64,000 nucleotides of DNA from Alphaproteobacteria bacterium (GTDB lineage: Bacteria; Pseudomonadota; Alphaproteobacteria; Micavibrionales; Micavibrionaceae), in assembly GCA_029880245.1 (NCBI GenBank), contig JAOUOR010000002.1, positions 1-64,000 on the forward strand, read 5' to 3'. A program made the translations under genes and the position numbers. Positions 28,020 to 40,328 of this stretch are shown here, one piece after another (position 1 is the first letter of the stretch; every line of letters begins with the position of its first letter). The notes under the pieces are model-generated. The model did not search any database, was not told the DNA's origin, and was given only the letters and a program-made list of their open reading frames with translations.

Positions 28020-30356
28020 ATGCTTTCACGGAATCTGGAACAAACATTACACCGTGCTTTGGCGATTGCCAATGAAAAGCACCATGAGTTTGCCACGCTT
28101 GAGCATCTTTTGCTGGCTTTGCTTAGTGATCAGGATGCAATGGCGGTTTTGCGTGCTTGCGGAATTGACCTTGATGAACTGAGCACGGTTTTGCTTGGAT
28201 ATATCGATAATGAACTTGGTGATATCACCAATAATAATATTGGAGATTCCAAGCCAACCAATGCTTTCCAACGCGTACTCCAACGTGCGGCCATACACGT
28301 ACAGTCCTCGGGACGAGAAGAAGTCACTGGTGCAAATGTTCTTGTGGCATTATTTTCAGAGCGAGAAAGCACAGCGGTATTTTATTTGCAAGAACGTGAT
28401 ATGACACGGTTTGATGCTGTGAATTATATTTCTCACGGCATCGCCAAAGTCGCCGATAAATCAGCGCCGGATAAAACACCAAGCGGTGTAGAAGAAACGC
28501 AAGACGTACGCGTCGGCAAAGAAGCTCTGGATGCTTATTGCATTAACCTTAATGAAAAAGCGGATAAGGGAAAAATCGATCCGCTCATAGGGCGCGAAAA
28601 AGAGGTTGAACGTACAATCCAGATTTTATGCCGAAGATCAAAGAATAATCCGCTTTATGTTGGTGATCCGGGTGTTGGTAAAACTGCGATTGCGGAAGGA
28701 CTGGCCAAGCGCATAATTGAAAAAGATGTGCCCGAAGTTTTGCATGATGCCACTATCTATTCCCTTGATATGGGTGCTTTGCTGGCAGGTACGCGTTATC
28801 GAGGCGATTTTGAGGAGCGTCTGAAAAACGTCCTGCAAGAATTGGAAAACATTAACGGTGCAGTTTTGTTCATTGATGAAATTCATACAATTATAGGTGC
28901 CGGCGCGACAAGCGGCGGGGCTATGGATGCCTCTAACCTGCTCAAACCTGCTTTATCAAGCGGTGATCTGAAATGTATTGGTTCGACCACATATAAGGAA
29001 TACCGCAATCATTTTGAAAAAGACCGTGCCCTTGTACGTCGTTTTCAGAAAATAGATGTGTATGAGCCAAGCGTTGAAGATACGGTAAAGATTTTAGAAG
29101 GTCTCCGGCCCTATTACGAGGAGCACCACAAGGTAAAATATACCAGGGCTGCTCTGAAAACCGCTGTTGAGCTTTCGGCAAAGTACATTGGCGAGCGTAA
29201 ATTACCGGATAAAGCCATCGACATTATTGACGAAGTCGGCGCGGCTCAAATGCTGGTGCCTGAGGATAAACGCCGCAAAACAATTGGACAAAAAGACATT
29301 GAAGATGTCATCGCTGCAATCGCACGCATTCCTTCTGCTACGATTAGCAAAAATGACCGCGAAGCCCTTAAAAACCTTGAGCGTGATCTCAAAACTCTTG
29401 TTTATGATCAGGATAAAGCTATTGATGTGCTATGCGATTCTATCAAAATGGCACGGGCAGGGCTTCGTGAAGAAGAAAAGCCGATTGGCTGTTATTTATT
29501 CTCCGGACCCACAGGTGTCGGGAAAACCGAAGTTGCCCGCCAGCTCTCGAAATCTATGGGCACGGAGCTGATCCGTTTTGATATGTCCGAATATATGGAG
29601 CGCCACAGCGTTTCGCGCCTGATCGGTACACCGCCGGGCTATGTAGGCTTTGAGCAGGGCGGCCTGATGACCGATAAAGTCGACCAGCATCCGCATTGTG
29701 TCCTTCTCTTGGACGAGATCGAAAAAGCTCATCCTGATTTGTTTAATATCCTCTTGCAGGTTATGGATTACGGGAAGCTAACCGATAATAACGGCAAAAC
29801 CATTGATTTTCGCAATGTTATATTGATTATGACGACCAATGCCGGGGCTTCGGATATGGCTAAAACGCCGATTGGCTTTGGCCGCGAGGTCGGTTTTATG
29901 GATTATGCCGATAATGAGGCGATCACAAAGACCTTCACGCCGGAATTCAGAAACCGTCTGGATGCCGTAGTTCCATTTAAAAACCTGACTCCCAAGACAG
30001 TCGAGCGCGTCGTTGATAAATTTATCATGCAATTGGAAGCGCAGCTTTCGGATAAAAATGTTACGATTGATCTTAGCAATAAAGCCCGTAAAGAGCTTGC
30101 CGTTAAAGGGTATGATATAACGATGGGGGCGCGGCCCTTGGCTCGCATTATTCAGGAAAAAATCAAGCGTCCTTTAGCCGAGGAAATCCTGTTCGGAAGC
30201 CTAGAAAAAGGTGGTCTGGCTGTGGTTGATTATGACGAGGAGTTGGATGAATTTACCTTTTCTTTCAAGGACGAGAAAAAGGCACGTACAGCCGCAAAAG
30301 CCAAGAAAGACAAGGAGTCCGGCAAGGGTAAGAAGAGACCAAAAGAACCGGTTTAG
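28020..30356 (+). CDS. clpA: ATP-dependent Clp protease ATP-binding subunit ClpA
   Basis: AAA+ unfoldase that feeds proteins to ClpP. The 778 residues contain the double Clp N-domain (1-145), a first ATPase with Walker A GDPGVGKT (215-222) and VLFIDEIHT, and a second with GPTGVGKT (from 496) and VLLLDEIEKAH. An IGF-type ClpP-docking loop, in TPIGFGRE, is present. clpS, often beside clpA, is not adjacent here. The Shine-Dalgarno AAGGAAGAG precedes the ATG. The C-terminal tail is Lys-rich. Confidence 0.96.
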   Translation: MLSRNLEQTLHRALAIANEKHHEFATLEHLLLALLSDQDAMAVLRACGIDLDELSTVLLGYIDNELGDITNNNIGDSKPTNAFQRVLQRAAIHVQSSGREEVTGANVLVALFSERESTAVFYLQERDMTRFDAVNYISHGIAKVADKSAPDKTPSGVEETQDVRVGKEALDAYCINLNEKADKGKIDPLIGREKEVERTIQILCRRSKNNPLYVGDPGVGKTAIAEGLAKRIIEKDVPEVLHDATIYSLDMGALLAGTRYRGDFEERLKNVLQELENINGAVLFIDEIHTIIGAGATSGGAMDASNLLKPALSSGDLKCIGSTTYKEYRNHFEKDRALVRRFQKIDVYEPSVEDTVKILEGLRPYYEEHHKVKYTRAALKTAVELSAKYIGERKLPDKAIDIIDEVGAAQMLVPEDKRRKTIGQKDIEDVIAAIARIPSATISKNDREALKNLERDLKTLVYDQDKAIDVLCDSIKMARAGLREEEKPIGCYLFSGPTGVGKTEVARQLSKSMGTELIRFDMSEYMERHSVSRLIGTPPGYVGFEQGGLMTDKVDQHPHCVLLLDEIEKAHPDLFNILLQVMDYGKLTDNNGKTIDFRNVILIMTTNAGASDMAKTPIGFGREVGFMDYADNEAITKTFTPEFRNRLDAVVPFKNLTPKTVERVVDKFIMQLEAQLSDKNVTIDLSNKARKELAVKGYDITMGARPLARIIQEKIKRPLAEEILFGSLEKGGLAVVDYDEELDEFTFSFKDEKKARTAAKAKKDKESGKGKKRPKEPV

Positions 30357-30368
30357 TTTTTTCTTTTA

Positions 30369-30436
30369 TGTCATTCCGACCGACCAAAGGGAGTGGAGGA
30401 ATCTTACAAGATCCCTCGACTTTGCTCGGGATGACA
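30369..30436. repeat. Bipartite palindromic intergenic element, copy 2
   Basis: TGTCATTCC...GGGATGACA outer arms (30369-30377 and 30428-30436) frame an inner ATCCCTCG...CTCGGGAT hairpin. Same design as 379-446. It lies between the convergent ends of clpA and purD. Confidence 0.75.
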
Positions 30437-30450
30437 TCTTTACTTTTTTT

Positions 30451-30549
30451 CACCACGAAGACACGAAGAACACCAAGGTTTCTTTTTTAGTGGCAAGTTG
30501 ATAAAACTATCCAAATATTTTTTTGGTGTCTTTGTGACTTGGTGGTTTT
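30451..30549. repeat. Inverted pair of the ACCACGAAGACAC repeat
   Basis: A copy at 30451-30478 (CACCACGAAGACACGAAG...) follows palindromic element copy 2 after a T-rich linker. An imperfect reverse complement (TTGGTGTCTTTGTGACTTGGTGG) lies at 30523-30545. The two arms could fold into one long hairpin near the 3' ends of clpA and purD. Confidence 0.65.
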
Positions 30550-30553
30550 TAAA

Positions 30554-31849
30554 TCAAGCTGCTTCGTCCTTGGCTTTGAGGGCGCGCCATGCTATATCGC
30601 GGCGGCAGAAACCCTCTGGCCAGTTGATGAGATCCACGGCCTTGTACGCACGTTCTTGTGCCTGAGCGATACTCTCACCCATAGCTGTGACGCCGAGTAC
30701 GCGCCCGCCATTACTCAAGATTTTGCCGTCTTCTCCCGCTTTCGTGCCTGCATGAAACACGTACACTCCTTCAATTTCATTCGCTTTATCAATATCTTGT
30801 ATAAGCGTATTCTTCTCATAATCCCCCGGATAGCCCTTCGCGGCCATCACCACACAAAGCGCCGGATCATCACTCCAATTCACATGACCCTGTACGTCTT
30901 TGAGTTTCCCTTGCGCAGCCATCATCAAGATATGGGCCAAATCACAATCCATACGCATCATCAGGGTCTGGCATTCGGGATCACCGAAACGTACATTATG
31001 CTCCAGTAATATCGGTTTACCCTTGCACACCATGATTCCGGCAAACAGGACTCCTGTGAAGGGGCAGCCTTCTGCCTTCATACCGTCTATGGTTGGCTGG
31101 ATGATTTTATCCAGAATTTCCTGTTCCAGCTCTTCTGTCATGATATGGGCCGGCGAGTACGCGCCCATCCCCCCCGTATTAGGTCCTGTATCGCCATCAC
31201 CTACGCGTTTGTGGTCCTGCGCGCTGGTCAGCGGCAATATGGTTTTCCCGTCAGCCAGCGCAAAATAGCTAAGCTCTTCCCCCTCGAGAAACTCTTCGAT
31301 CACTATTTCTGTTCCTGCATCACCAAAGGCCGCTCCGCTCAACATTTCTTCGGCGGCGGCTTCGGCTTGCTGTTTGGTGTTACAGATAATTACGCCTTTT
31401 CCAGCGGCTAGCCCATCTGTTTTCACAACAATCGGCGCGCCGGTGACATGAATAAAGGCTTTGGCTTCTTCCAGATCGGTAAAGCGCCCATAAGCAGCGG
31501 TCGGAATGTTGTACTTCTTAACTAAGTCCTTCATAAAGCCCTTGGATCCTTCAAGCTGTGCGGCGGCTTTGCTTGGCCCGAAAACCGGAATGTTTTCAGC
31601 CCTGAGCTTATCGGCAAGCCCATCGACTAGCGGATTTTCAGGACCAACCACAACGAGATCAATGATCTTGTCTCTGGCAAATTCCACGATTTTGTCAATT
31701 TCACTGACTTGAATATCAACACATTCCGCCTGCTCGGCTATGCCTGCATTACCCGGGGCACAGTAAAGCTTCTGGCAACTTTGAGATTTTTTCAGGCGCC
31801 AAGCCAGCGCATGCTCACGACCACCTGATCCAACCAGTAGAATTTTCAT
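30554..31849 (-). CDS. purD: Phosphoribosylamine-glycine ligase
   Basis: Second step of purine synthesis: joins glycine to phosphoribosylamine with ATP. The 431 residues begin [14 protein letters not shown], the classic GAR synthetase N-terminus. They contain the ATP-grasp core [18 protein letters not shown], and [10 protein letters not shown] near the C-terminus. An upstream in-frame ATG would add 18 residues, but the chosen ATG follows an AGGGAG Shine-Dalgarno and matches family length. It lies 69 bases from the end of putA, in the same direction. Confidence 0.96.
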   Translation of the reverse strand: MKILLVGSGGREHALAWRLKKSQSCQKLYCAPGNAGIAEQAECVDIQVSEIDKIVEFARDKIIDLVVVGPENPLVDGLADKLRAENIPVFGPSKAAAQLEGSKGFMKDLVKKYNIPTAAYGRFTDLEEAKAFIHVTGAPIVVKTDGLAAGKGVIICNTKQQAEAAAEEMLSGAAFGDAGTEIVIEEFLEGEELSYFALADGKTILPLTSAQDHKRVGDGDTGPNTGGMGAYSPAHIMTEELEQEILDKIIQPTIDGMKAEGCPFTGVLFAGIMVCKGKPILLEHNVRFGDPECQTLMMRMDCDLAHILMMAAQGKLKDVQGHVNWSDDPALCVVMAAKGYPGDYEKNTLIQDIDKANEIEGVYVFHAGTKAGEDGKILSNGGRVLGVTAMGESIAQAQERAYKAVDLINWPEGFCRRDIAWRALKAKDEAA

Positions 31850-31917
31850 CGGTTTTAGCTCCCTAAATTTTGTCCGTACGTGCGTACTAAACCCTATAAA
31901 CACCTAAAAATCAACGC

Positions 31918-34911
31918 CTAATCATCCCTTAGCATAATCAATGATGTATTTCCGCCCATAGCCGTAGTATTGATGCTGATATTTTTTTCCACACCAAAGG
32001 CCTTAATATAATCCGGCCCCCCTGCTTTTGGACCTGTACCGGATAGCCCCATCCCGCCAAAGGGCTGCACTCCGACAACAGCCCCAATCATAGAACGATT
32101 CACATAGATATTCCCGGCACGTACTCCCTTTGCAACCCTATCTTGAGTCGTTTGAATCCGGCTATGGATGCCGCAAGTCAGGCCATATTCAGAATTATTG
32201 ATTTCTTCGATAATATTTTCCAGATCTTCGCCCTTATATCTAATGATATGAAGAACGGGTCCAAAGATTTCCTCTTTCAATACCGAGAGTGAGGGAATTT
32301 CATAAGCTATGGGTGCAAAATACAGGGATTTATCCCTCACGTCTTCATTGATTTTGGCTTTGGCTATAAATTTATAATTCTTTTCCAGATGCTCTTCGTG
32401 GGCTTCGAGTACTGATTTTGCGTTTTGGTCAATAATATGACCAATATCAGCGCTTAACCTCCAAGGCTCTGTGATATTCAGCTCCGCCATCGCATTTTTG
32501 ATCAAATCCATAAGATTATCGGCAATTTCATCTTGTACGTACAGCACGCGAAGCGCCGAGCAACGCTGGCCTGCCGAGCCAAATGCGCTGAGGAGTACAT
32601 CATCGAGCACTTGCTCCGGCAGGGCCGAAGAATCAACGATCATGGCATTTTGTCCGCCCGTTTCGGCAATCAGGGGGATTATGGCCTCATTATGATCAGC
32701 CAAAGTTTTCTGGATATGCTTTGCCGTTGCAGTTGAACCTGTAAAGGCTACGCCTGCCACTTGTGGATGAGATACAATTTCGTTGCCGATTGTCCCTCCT
32801 ACATTAAAAAGGTGCAAAACATCCTTTGGAATACCGCTTTGATGCATAAGTTCGACTGTACGTCTGGCTATTTTTCGGGTTTGAGAAGCCGGCTTGGCCA
32901 TCACGGCATTGCCCGCCACCAAAGCCGCCGCAATCTGCCCTGTGAAAATGGCAAGCGGGAAGTTCCACGGGCTAATGCACACGAAGACCCCGCGCCCTTC
33001 ATGGAGCAAATGGTTACTCTCCCCTGTATAGCCCTGCATTTTATGGCCCTGCGAATTATAAACTTCCAGCCCTTGCGCCGCATAGTAACGGCAAAAATCA
33101 ACAGCTTCCCTGACTTCATCGCGTGCATCGGGTAAAGTCTTTCCGCCCTCATAAGCCAGTATTGCCATAAATTCATCGCGACTATCCTCTAGGGTCTGTG
33201 CAAATTTCAAAAGGGCTTGCGCCCTATCCTGTACGTCTGTCTTATTCCACGACTTAAAGCCCTCTGAGGCACTTTTGAAAGCCTTTTCTATCTCTGCGTC
33301 ACCCTCCTCGATCTTGGGCACGCTACGGCCGTTTATAAGCGACTCTGATGACGCCGAGATCTGATAATTAGCGATAAAATCAATCGTTTTTTGTGATTCA
33401 CTGGGTGCATTCAAATCCAGCCCCTTTGAATTTTGCCTCTGACTGCCGAAAATATCTCTCGGCAAAGGGATAAGATTATTATGCTTCGGACTGATTCCGC
33501 GGGCTTCCTCAACGGGGTCTGTTATGAGAGACTCAGGGGGCACGGAAGAGTCCAACATTTTATTAACAAAAGAGGAGTTTGCACCATTTTCCAATAATCT
33601 TCGCACCAGATAGGGCAGCAAATCCTTGTGTGGGCCTACGGGTGCATAGATACTGACCTTGTAATCCTGCACTATAGACGCGTACACCCCCTCGCCCATC
33701 CCGTGCAGACGTTGGAATTCAAAGTTATTGGCTGTCTTATTGGCCATTTTAAGAATAGCAGCGATTGTGTGCGCATTATGGGTTGCAAACATCGGATAGA
33801 AAGCGTCCTTATGGCCCAAAATTTTTTGCGTACACGCCAAATAGGATAAATCCGTATTAGATTTGCGCGTGTAAACAGGGTAATCCGGCGCGGCATTCAT
33901 TTGCGCTACTTTGATCTCGCTATCCCAATAGGCCCCCTTCACCAATCGCAGCGGAATCTTCTTTTTGTGAGCCAGAGAAAGTCCGGCAAGATAATCAAGC
34001 ACGGCAAGTCCTCGTTTTTGATAGGCCTGCACGGCTAATCCAAGTCCTTCGTAGTTTTTGAGTTTTTTGGACGCGAAAACCCTTTTAAATATCTCGATAG
34101 ACAGATCAAGACGCGCCACTTCCTCGGCATCAATAGTCATTGGAATATTATGATGAGCAGCCATTACCGCCAATTCGGTTAATTTTTCAACCAATACTGG
34201 AGCGCAATTATCTTTCTGGGTGTACGTGTATCGTGGATGCAGAGCAGAGAGCTTAACCGAGACACCTGTGCCTTCTTTTGTACGTTCTGCCACAGTGCGA
34301 ATTGCATGGGCATAGCTCTCGAAATAACCTTGCGCTGTTTTGGCATCGCGCGCGCCCTCGCCAAGCATATCATAAGATAATCTATACCCCTGTTTCTCAT
34401 AAGAGTTTGCGTTTTTAATGGCGCCTTCAATATTGGCACCCAAAACGAATTGCCGCCCCATAATCTGCATAGCCTGAACCATAGCCTCGCGAATAATCGG
34501 CTCGCCAAGTCTGGCAAAAGCACTATCAAGCGTTTTATGGGTCAATGCCAGACCTAAGCCGACCGCACGGGTGAGTAAGTCTTTGGGTTTTTCGCCATGT
34601 TTATGCAGCCATTCAGCGGCCTTGATCTTATCGCGAATCAGGAGATTAGCTGTTTTAGAATCAGGTATCCTCAGAAGCGCTTCCGCCAGACACATCATGG
34701 CCAGCCCTTCTTCTGTATCAAGGGAAAATTCCTGTAAGAACGACTCAAGCTGGCTTTTTCCGCCTTTTCTGTCTCTTGCCTTGTTGACCAGATCTATGGC
34801 GGAGACACGTACATCATGCGCTAAGTCCTTGTCCCAGCTTAAAGAATCCAGCAACTCTCCGATGCAGGATTCCTCGTCCTTATATAAATACGTCGCAAAT
34901 GGCATTATCAT
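31918..34911 (-). CDS. putA: Bifunctional proline dehydrogenase/P5C dehydrogenase
   Basis: Oxidises proline to glutamate at the membrane, passing electrons to FAD/quinone and then NAD. The 997 residues comprise the PRODH barrel (about 120-440, with RLVKGAYWDSE and YAPVGPHKDLLPYLVRRL) and the aldehyde dehydrogenase domain (about 510-990), with Glu750 in ETGGQN and catalytic Cys784 in GQRCS. The DNA-binding ribbon-helix-helix found in longer PutA forms is absent, so it is not an autorepressor. xseA starts 59 bases away in the opposite direction. Confidence 0.96.
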   Translation of the reverse strand: MIMPFATYLYKDEESCIGELLDSLSWDKDLAHDVRVSAIDLVNKARDRKGGKSQLESFLQEFSLDTEEGLAMMCLAEALLRIPDSKTANLLIRDKIKAAEWLHKHGEKPKDLLTRAVGLGLALTHKTLDSAFARLGEPIIREAMVQAMQIMGRQFVLGANIEGAIKNANSYEKQGYRLSYDMLGEGARDAKTAQGYFESYAHAIRTVAERTKEGTGVSVKLSALHPRYTYTQKDNCAPVLVEKLTELAVMAAHHNIPMTIDAEEVARLDLSIEIFKRVFASKKLKNYEGLGLAVQAYQKRGLAVLDYLAGLSLAHKKKIPLRLVKGAYWDSEIKVAQMNAAPDYPVYTRKSNTDLSYLACTQKILGHKDAFYPMFATHNAHTIAAILKMANKTANNFEFQRLHGMGEGVYASIVQDYKVSIYAPVGPHKDLLPYLVRRLLENGANSSFVNKMLDSSVPPESLITDPVEEARGISPKHNNLIPLPRDIFGSQRQNSKGLDLNAPSESQKTIDFIANYQISASSESLINGRSVPKIEEGDAEIEKAFKSASEGFKSWNKTDVQDRAQALLKFAQTLEDSRDEFMAILAYEGGKTLPDARDEVREAVDFCRYYAAQGLEVYNSQGHKMQGYTGESNHLLHEGRGVFVCISPWNFPLAIFTGQIAAALVAGNAVMAKPASQTRKIARRTVELMHQSGIPKDVLHLFNVGGTIGNEIVSHPQVAGVAFTGSTATAKHIQKTLADHNEAIIPLIAETGGQNAMIVDSSALPEQVLDDVLLSAFGSAGQRCSALRVLYVQDEIADNLMDLIKNAMAELNITEPWRLSADIGHIIDQNAKSVLEAHEEHLEKNYKFIAKAKINEDVRDKSLYFAPIAYEIPSLSVLKEEIFGPVLHIIRYKGEDLENIIEEINNSEYGLTCGIHSRIQTTQDRVAKGVRAGNIYVNRSMIGAVVGVQPFGGMGLSGTGPKAGGPDYIKAFGVEKNISINTTAMGGNTSLIMLRDD

Positions 34912-34970
34912 GGTAAAACCCTATCATATCAGGAGTAGAATTTCGCGTTTGCCTTCTATATTATCCCCTT

Positions 34971-36386
34971 ATGAATCAGGAAAATCTGCAATTTGATAAT
35001 ATCCCGGAATTTTCTGTGACCGAGCTTGCAAACTCGGTCAAGCGCACATTGGAAAATGCTTATGGGCGCGTACGCGTACGCGGTGAAATCGGGCGCATTT
35101 CCTTGCCTGCGTCGGGGCATCTTTATACGAACCTCAAAGAAGACAAGGCCACGATTGATGCGGTGTGCTGGAAGGGAAATTTATCAAAATTATCCGTAAG
35201 GCCCGAAGAAGGTATGGAAGTAATCTGCATTGGTCGCATTACAACGTTTGGATCAAAATATCAGCTTGTCATCGAATCTCTGGAACTTGCCGGAGAGGGT
35301 GCCTTGCTCAAAATGCTGGAAGATCGGCGCAAAAAACTGGCGGCTGAGGGTTTATTTGCTCAAAAGAAAAAACAGTCTATTCCGTTCTTGCCTAATAAAA
35401 TCGGGATTGTAACTTCTCCTTCCGGGGCTGTGATTCGGGATATTATACATCGCCTGAGAGACCGCTTTCCCCGTCATGCGATGGTCTGGCCTGTTAAGGT
35501 GCAAGGTCAGGGCGCCGCAGAAGAAATTGCCGCAGCCATAGCAGGATTTGACGCCTTGCCGGACACATACAGGCCAGATGTCCTGATTGTTGCGCGCGGC
35601 GGTGGTTCGCTCGAGGATCTGATGGCATTTAACGAGGAAATCGTTGTACGCGCCGCAACGTCTTGTTCTATTCCGCTTATTTCAGCCGTCGGACATGAAA
35701 CGGACACGACTTTAATTGACTATGCTGCCGATTTACGCGCCCCTACGCCTACAGGGGCTGCAGAAATGGCTGTTCCCGTACGTATGAATTTAATGGCTCA
35801 GGTGGCGGAAGATGAACAGCGCCTTATTTCGGGCTTATCGCGTATGCTTTCGGAAAAGAGGCATAAATTAGAGGCACAAACAGCAAAGCTTGGCCAGCCT
35901 GAACGCCTGCTCGAGATGCGGATGCAAAATATTGATCATATCGCCCATAAACTGGATAGTCTTTTTAAAGGATTGATTACGCATAATGAGAAAAAAGTTG
36001 CCCGCCTTTACGTGCCAACGCCCCATAGTCTGGTCCGTGAAAAGCGTATGTCTTTTGATCGATGGGCCAAAGAGTTGAAGCCTATGGCAACACGTACACT
36101 TAATCAAAAGCTTGAAATAACTGAAAAATTTGGTCATATGCTTGAACTTCTCTCTTTTGAAAACATTCTTGAGCGCGGTTATGTTGTGGTGCGTGATTCT
36201 AATTATAAACCTGTGACAAAGGCCAAGAGTTTAGAGGCCAATCAATCTGTTAGCCTTCAGTTTCACGGGCAAAAAATTATTGGCGCGACTATAACAGGCT
36301 CGAAAGAAAGTAATCTGCAACAAAAGTCTTCTACAAAGAAACAGGTACAGGCCAATGATCCTGAGGAACAGGGCAGCCTTTTTTAG
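34971..36386 (+). CDS. xseA: Exodeoxyribonuclease VII large subunit
   Basis: Nuclease subunit that degrades single-stranded DNA with XseB (not seen in the window). The 471 residues have an OB-fold N-terminus (about 10-105), the catalytic block VIVARGGGSLEDLMAFNEE and AVGHETDTTLID, then a long coiled C-terminal region. The protein ends DPEEQGSLF: the last five residues match the QxxLF type of sliding-clamp motif. The start is supported by divergence from putA. Confidence 0.94.
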   Translation: MNQENLQFDNIPEFSVTELANSVKRTLENAYGRVRVRGEIGRISLPASGHLYTNLKEDKATIDAVCWKGNLSKLSVRPEEGMEVICIGRITTFGSKYQLVIESLELAGEGALLKMLEDRRKKLAAEGLFAQKKKQSIPFLPNKIGIVTSPSGAVIRDIIHRLRDRFPRHAMVWPVKVQGQGAAEEIAAAIAGFDALPDTYRPDVLIVARGGGSLEDLMAFNEEIVVRAATSCSIPLISAVGHETDTTLIDYAADLRAPTPTGAAEMAVPVRMNLMAQVAEDEQRLISGLSRMLSEKRHKLEAQTAKLGQPERLLEMRMQNIDHIAHKLDSLFKGLITHNEKKVARLYVPTPHSLVREKRMSFDRWAKELKPMATRTLNQKLEITEKFGHMLELLSFENILERGYVVVRDSNYKPVTKAKSLEANQSVSLQFHGQKIIGATITGSKESNLQQKSSTKKQVQANDPEEQGSLF

Positions 36387-36486
36387 CAAAGCTCTATTTC
36401 AATTTTAATCCCCGAGAAGTCTTTTAAATCCCGTGAAATACAGGTAATATGGCATTTGCTAATCTTTATCAGGAATAGATAATCTT

Positions 36487-37521
36487 ATGTCAGACGATGC
36501 AAAAGTTCAAAACATGGAAGATGAAAGCCCTGACTTTCACAACACGAGCAAAGTTGCATTTAGTCAAAATATGGACTTGTTGCAAAAAGATTTAAGTCTG
36601 CTCTATCTCAAAGGCAATGCCAGCGCACGTAACAAATTCGGTGATATCTATCCAGAGATCGCGCAGTATCTTTTTGGTGAGGATTTGATCCGGTATGATT
36701 ATGAGGGGTGTGATGATATAGAACATCGCGATCAACTCGAAGAAGAAGCCTTGCAGCGCCGGTTTGATATTTTGAACATCATGGAAGACCTTAGAGAAAA
36801 AAGTGTCAAAGCCGGTTCTCTGGAAATGGAGTATGTCAGTAAAGTCATTGATCATTTCGGCGTTGAGGTGAGCCGCTATATGTACGCGGAAAACATTATA
36901 GAACGCGTTCGACCAGGGGCGTTAAAGACAGTGGAAACAAAGAAAAAAGAAAGTGATGATGGAAAAAAGCATTATCATACGCAGGAAACTCTGGATGATG
37001 ACACTATCCTTAGGGCCGCAGAACAGGAAATTCTTGCGTCCAAGCCAAAAGACACGGCTGTACCTCTTCCTACTATGGAAGCGGAAGGAGAAAGCAAACC
37101 TTCAAATCCGGTCCCTGTTAATATAGAGGATGAATTAGCAAATATTAAACCGATTGATATGCGTGATGCTAATGACGGAATGCAAAGCCCTGATACTGAT
37201 AGTGAAGGGCAAACACAGAGCGAGTTCCCTCCTGCCGAGGAAATACCTGCTGCGTCCCCTGTTGAAGAAATGCCAGCTTCTGAAGTAGTAGCGCCTCAAG
37301 CGCCGCCCGTTCCACCTGAACCGGAAAGAGCAGAAGATAACAGGAAGTCAAGTCTTGGGCCGCCTTTATTAAGAGACGAAGAAAAGAAAGAGGCGCCTCC
37401 TATATTTGCTCATAAGCCTGATTTTATGAATATAAAAGTTGCTGATGAACCTAAACCGGAAGAAAAGCCGCAAATATCTTACAAAGAAATATTCAACACT
37501 TTGGCTGCGAAAGTCGCTTAA
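36487..37521 (+). CDS. Hypothetical protein with a disordered Pro/Glu-rich C-terminus
   Basis: Not a recognised family. The 344 residues begin with a helical domain (about 20-145), in which acidic residues are frequent. The remainder is low complexity: Glu, Pro, Ala and Ser-rich, predicted disordered. There is no signal peptide or membrane helix. It is 100 bases downstream of xseA and on the same strand, with no terminator-like hairpin between, so it may share that transcript. Some alphaproteobacteria have a small gene here; this one does not look like XseB. Function unknown. Confidence 0.6.
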   Translation: MSDDAKVQNMEDESPDFHNTSKVAFSQNMDLLQKDLSLLYLKGNASARNKFGDIYPEIAQYLFGEDLIRYDYEGCDDIEHRDQLEEEALQRRFDILNIMEDLREKSVKAGSLEMEYVSKVIDHFGVEVSRYMYAENIIERVRPGALKTVETKKKESDDGKKHYHTQETLDDDTILRAAEQEILASKPKDTAVPLPTMEAEGESKPSNPVPVNIEDELANIKPIDMRDANDGMQSPDTDSEGQTQSEFPPAEEIPAASPVEEMPASEVVAPQAPPVPPEPERAEDNRKSSLGPPLLRDEEKKEAPPIFAHKPDFMNIKVADEPKPEEKPQISYKEIFNTLAAKVA

Positions 37522-37641
37522 TGCTGGAATAGCCTCGGAGTAATTCGCTATTCCTTATGCTACACTTTAAAGCCTGACTTATTTTATAGTCGTTCGCAGC
37601 ACCCCGAAGCCGCATTAAGTCTTTTCAAAGCCGCTTGAGGT

Positions 37642-39333
<1,692 letters not shown>

Positions 39334-39352
39334 TCAATCTAATAACTTAAAC

Positions 39353-40204
39353 TTACTTGTTACCTAATTGTGCATATTCAAGTGTCTTATCTTCACTTGA
39401 ATCATGAGATGCAAATTCTACCTTGGCGCGCGCAACCCAAGCTCTAAATTCTTCCTTGGTCACAGCATGCACTTCAATGGGCATATAGGTATGGTCCTTC
39501 CCGCAAATCTCTGAACATTGCCCGTAATAAACACCGGGTTTATTGATTCGAAACCATGTCTCATTAGTCCGGAACGGAACGGCATCAATTTTTACGCCGA
39601 ATGCCGGTATTGTCCACGCATGGATCACATCGGCAGCTGTAACCAATAGAGCAATATTGGTTTCGATCGGCAGAACCACAACATTATCAGTGGAAAGTAA
39701 TCTTTTCTGACCGTCTTTGATTTCTTCATCTTTTACCATATAAGACAAGAAGTTAATCCCGCCTTGATCCGGATATTCATAGCCCCAATACCACTGATAT
39801 CCTGTGACTTTCAGAGTCATTTCCGGTTCGGCAATCTTATCGTTTTGATACAAAATTTTGAAAGACGGCACTGCAATAATGATCAGGATTACGATTGGAA
39901 TAACTGTCCAGACAATTTCCAGCAAAACATTATGAGTAACATTTGACGGAGTCTTATTTGCCTTTTTATTAAAACGTAAAATAACAATAGAAAGCAGTAA
40001 CAAAACAAAACCGACAATAGCGCTGATTATATAAAGTAGCATATTGTGAAATTCGTGAATGCGCTCGGCTGAGGAACTGGCTGAAGGCTGGAACGTCAAC
40101 CCCCAATTCACAGGCTCGTTTGCCAATGCCGGGATAAGAGAAAACATAATCAGGGAGCCAAAGCACGTAAAGATTATGGCCAAAATTCTGTTCTGTATTT
40201 TCAT
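39353..40204 (-). CDS. ctaC: Cytochrome c oxidase subunit II
   Basis: Carries the CuA centre and docks cytochrome c. The 283-residue form has an N-terminal signal anchor (about 5-25), two membrane helices, and a C-terminal cupredoxin fold with the CuA ligands in GQCSEICGKDHTYM (two Cys, Glu, His, Met). An ATG nine codons earlier is possible but has no Shine-Dalgarno, so the ATG after AAAGAG is chosen. It precedes ctaD by 46 bases. Confidence 0.96.
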   Translation of the reverse strand: MKIQNRILAIIFTCFGSLIMFSLIPALANEPVNWGLTFQPSASSSAERIHEFHNMLLYIISAIVGFVLLLLSIVILRFNKKANKTPSNVTHNVLLEIVWTVIPIVILIIIAVPSFKILYQNDKIAEPEMTLKVTGYQWYWGYEYPDQGGINFLSYMVKDEEIKDGQKRLLSTDNVVVLPIETNIALLVTAADVIHAWTIPAFGVKIDAVPFRTNETWFRINKPGVYYGQCSEICGKDHTYMPIEVHAVTKEEFRAWVARAKVEFASHDSSEDKTLEYAQLGNK

Positions 40205-40328
40205 TTTCGATTGCTCTTTATAATGTATCATATAATTGCACGGCGCTAGAAATAGAAATATATCACTGAAAAAGCAAGTCTGAACAGTGCTGTTTTATGA
40301 TTTTTTTTTAGTTTTTTACCTTTTTTTT

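Noticed and set aside
37526-37552. Hairpin GGAATAGC...GCTATTCC after the hypothetical protein gene, considered as a terminator
   Set aside because: It has an 8-bp stem but no U-tract on either strand; left as a weak structure only.
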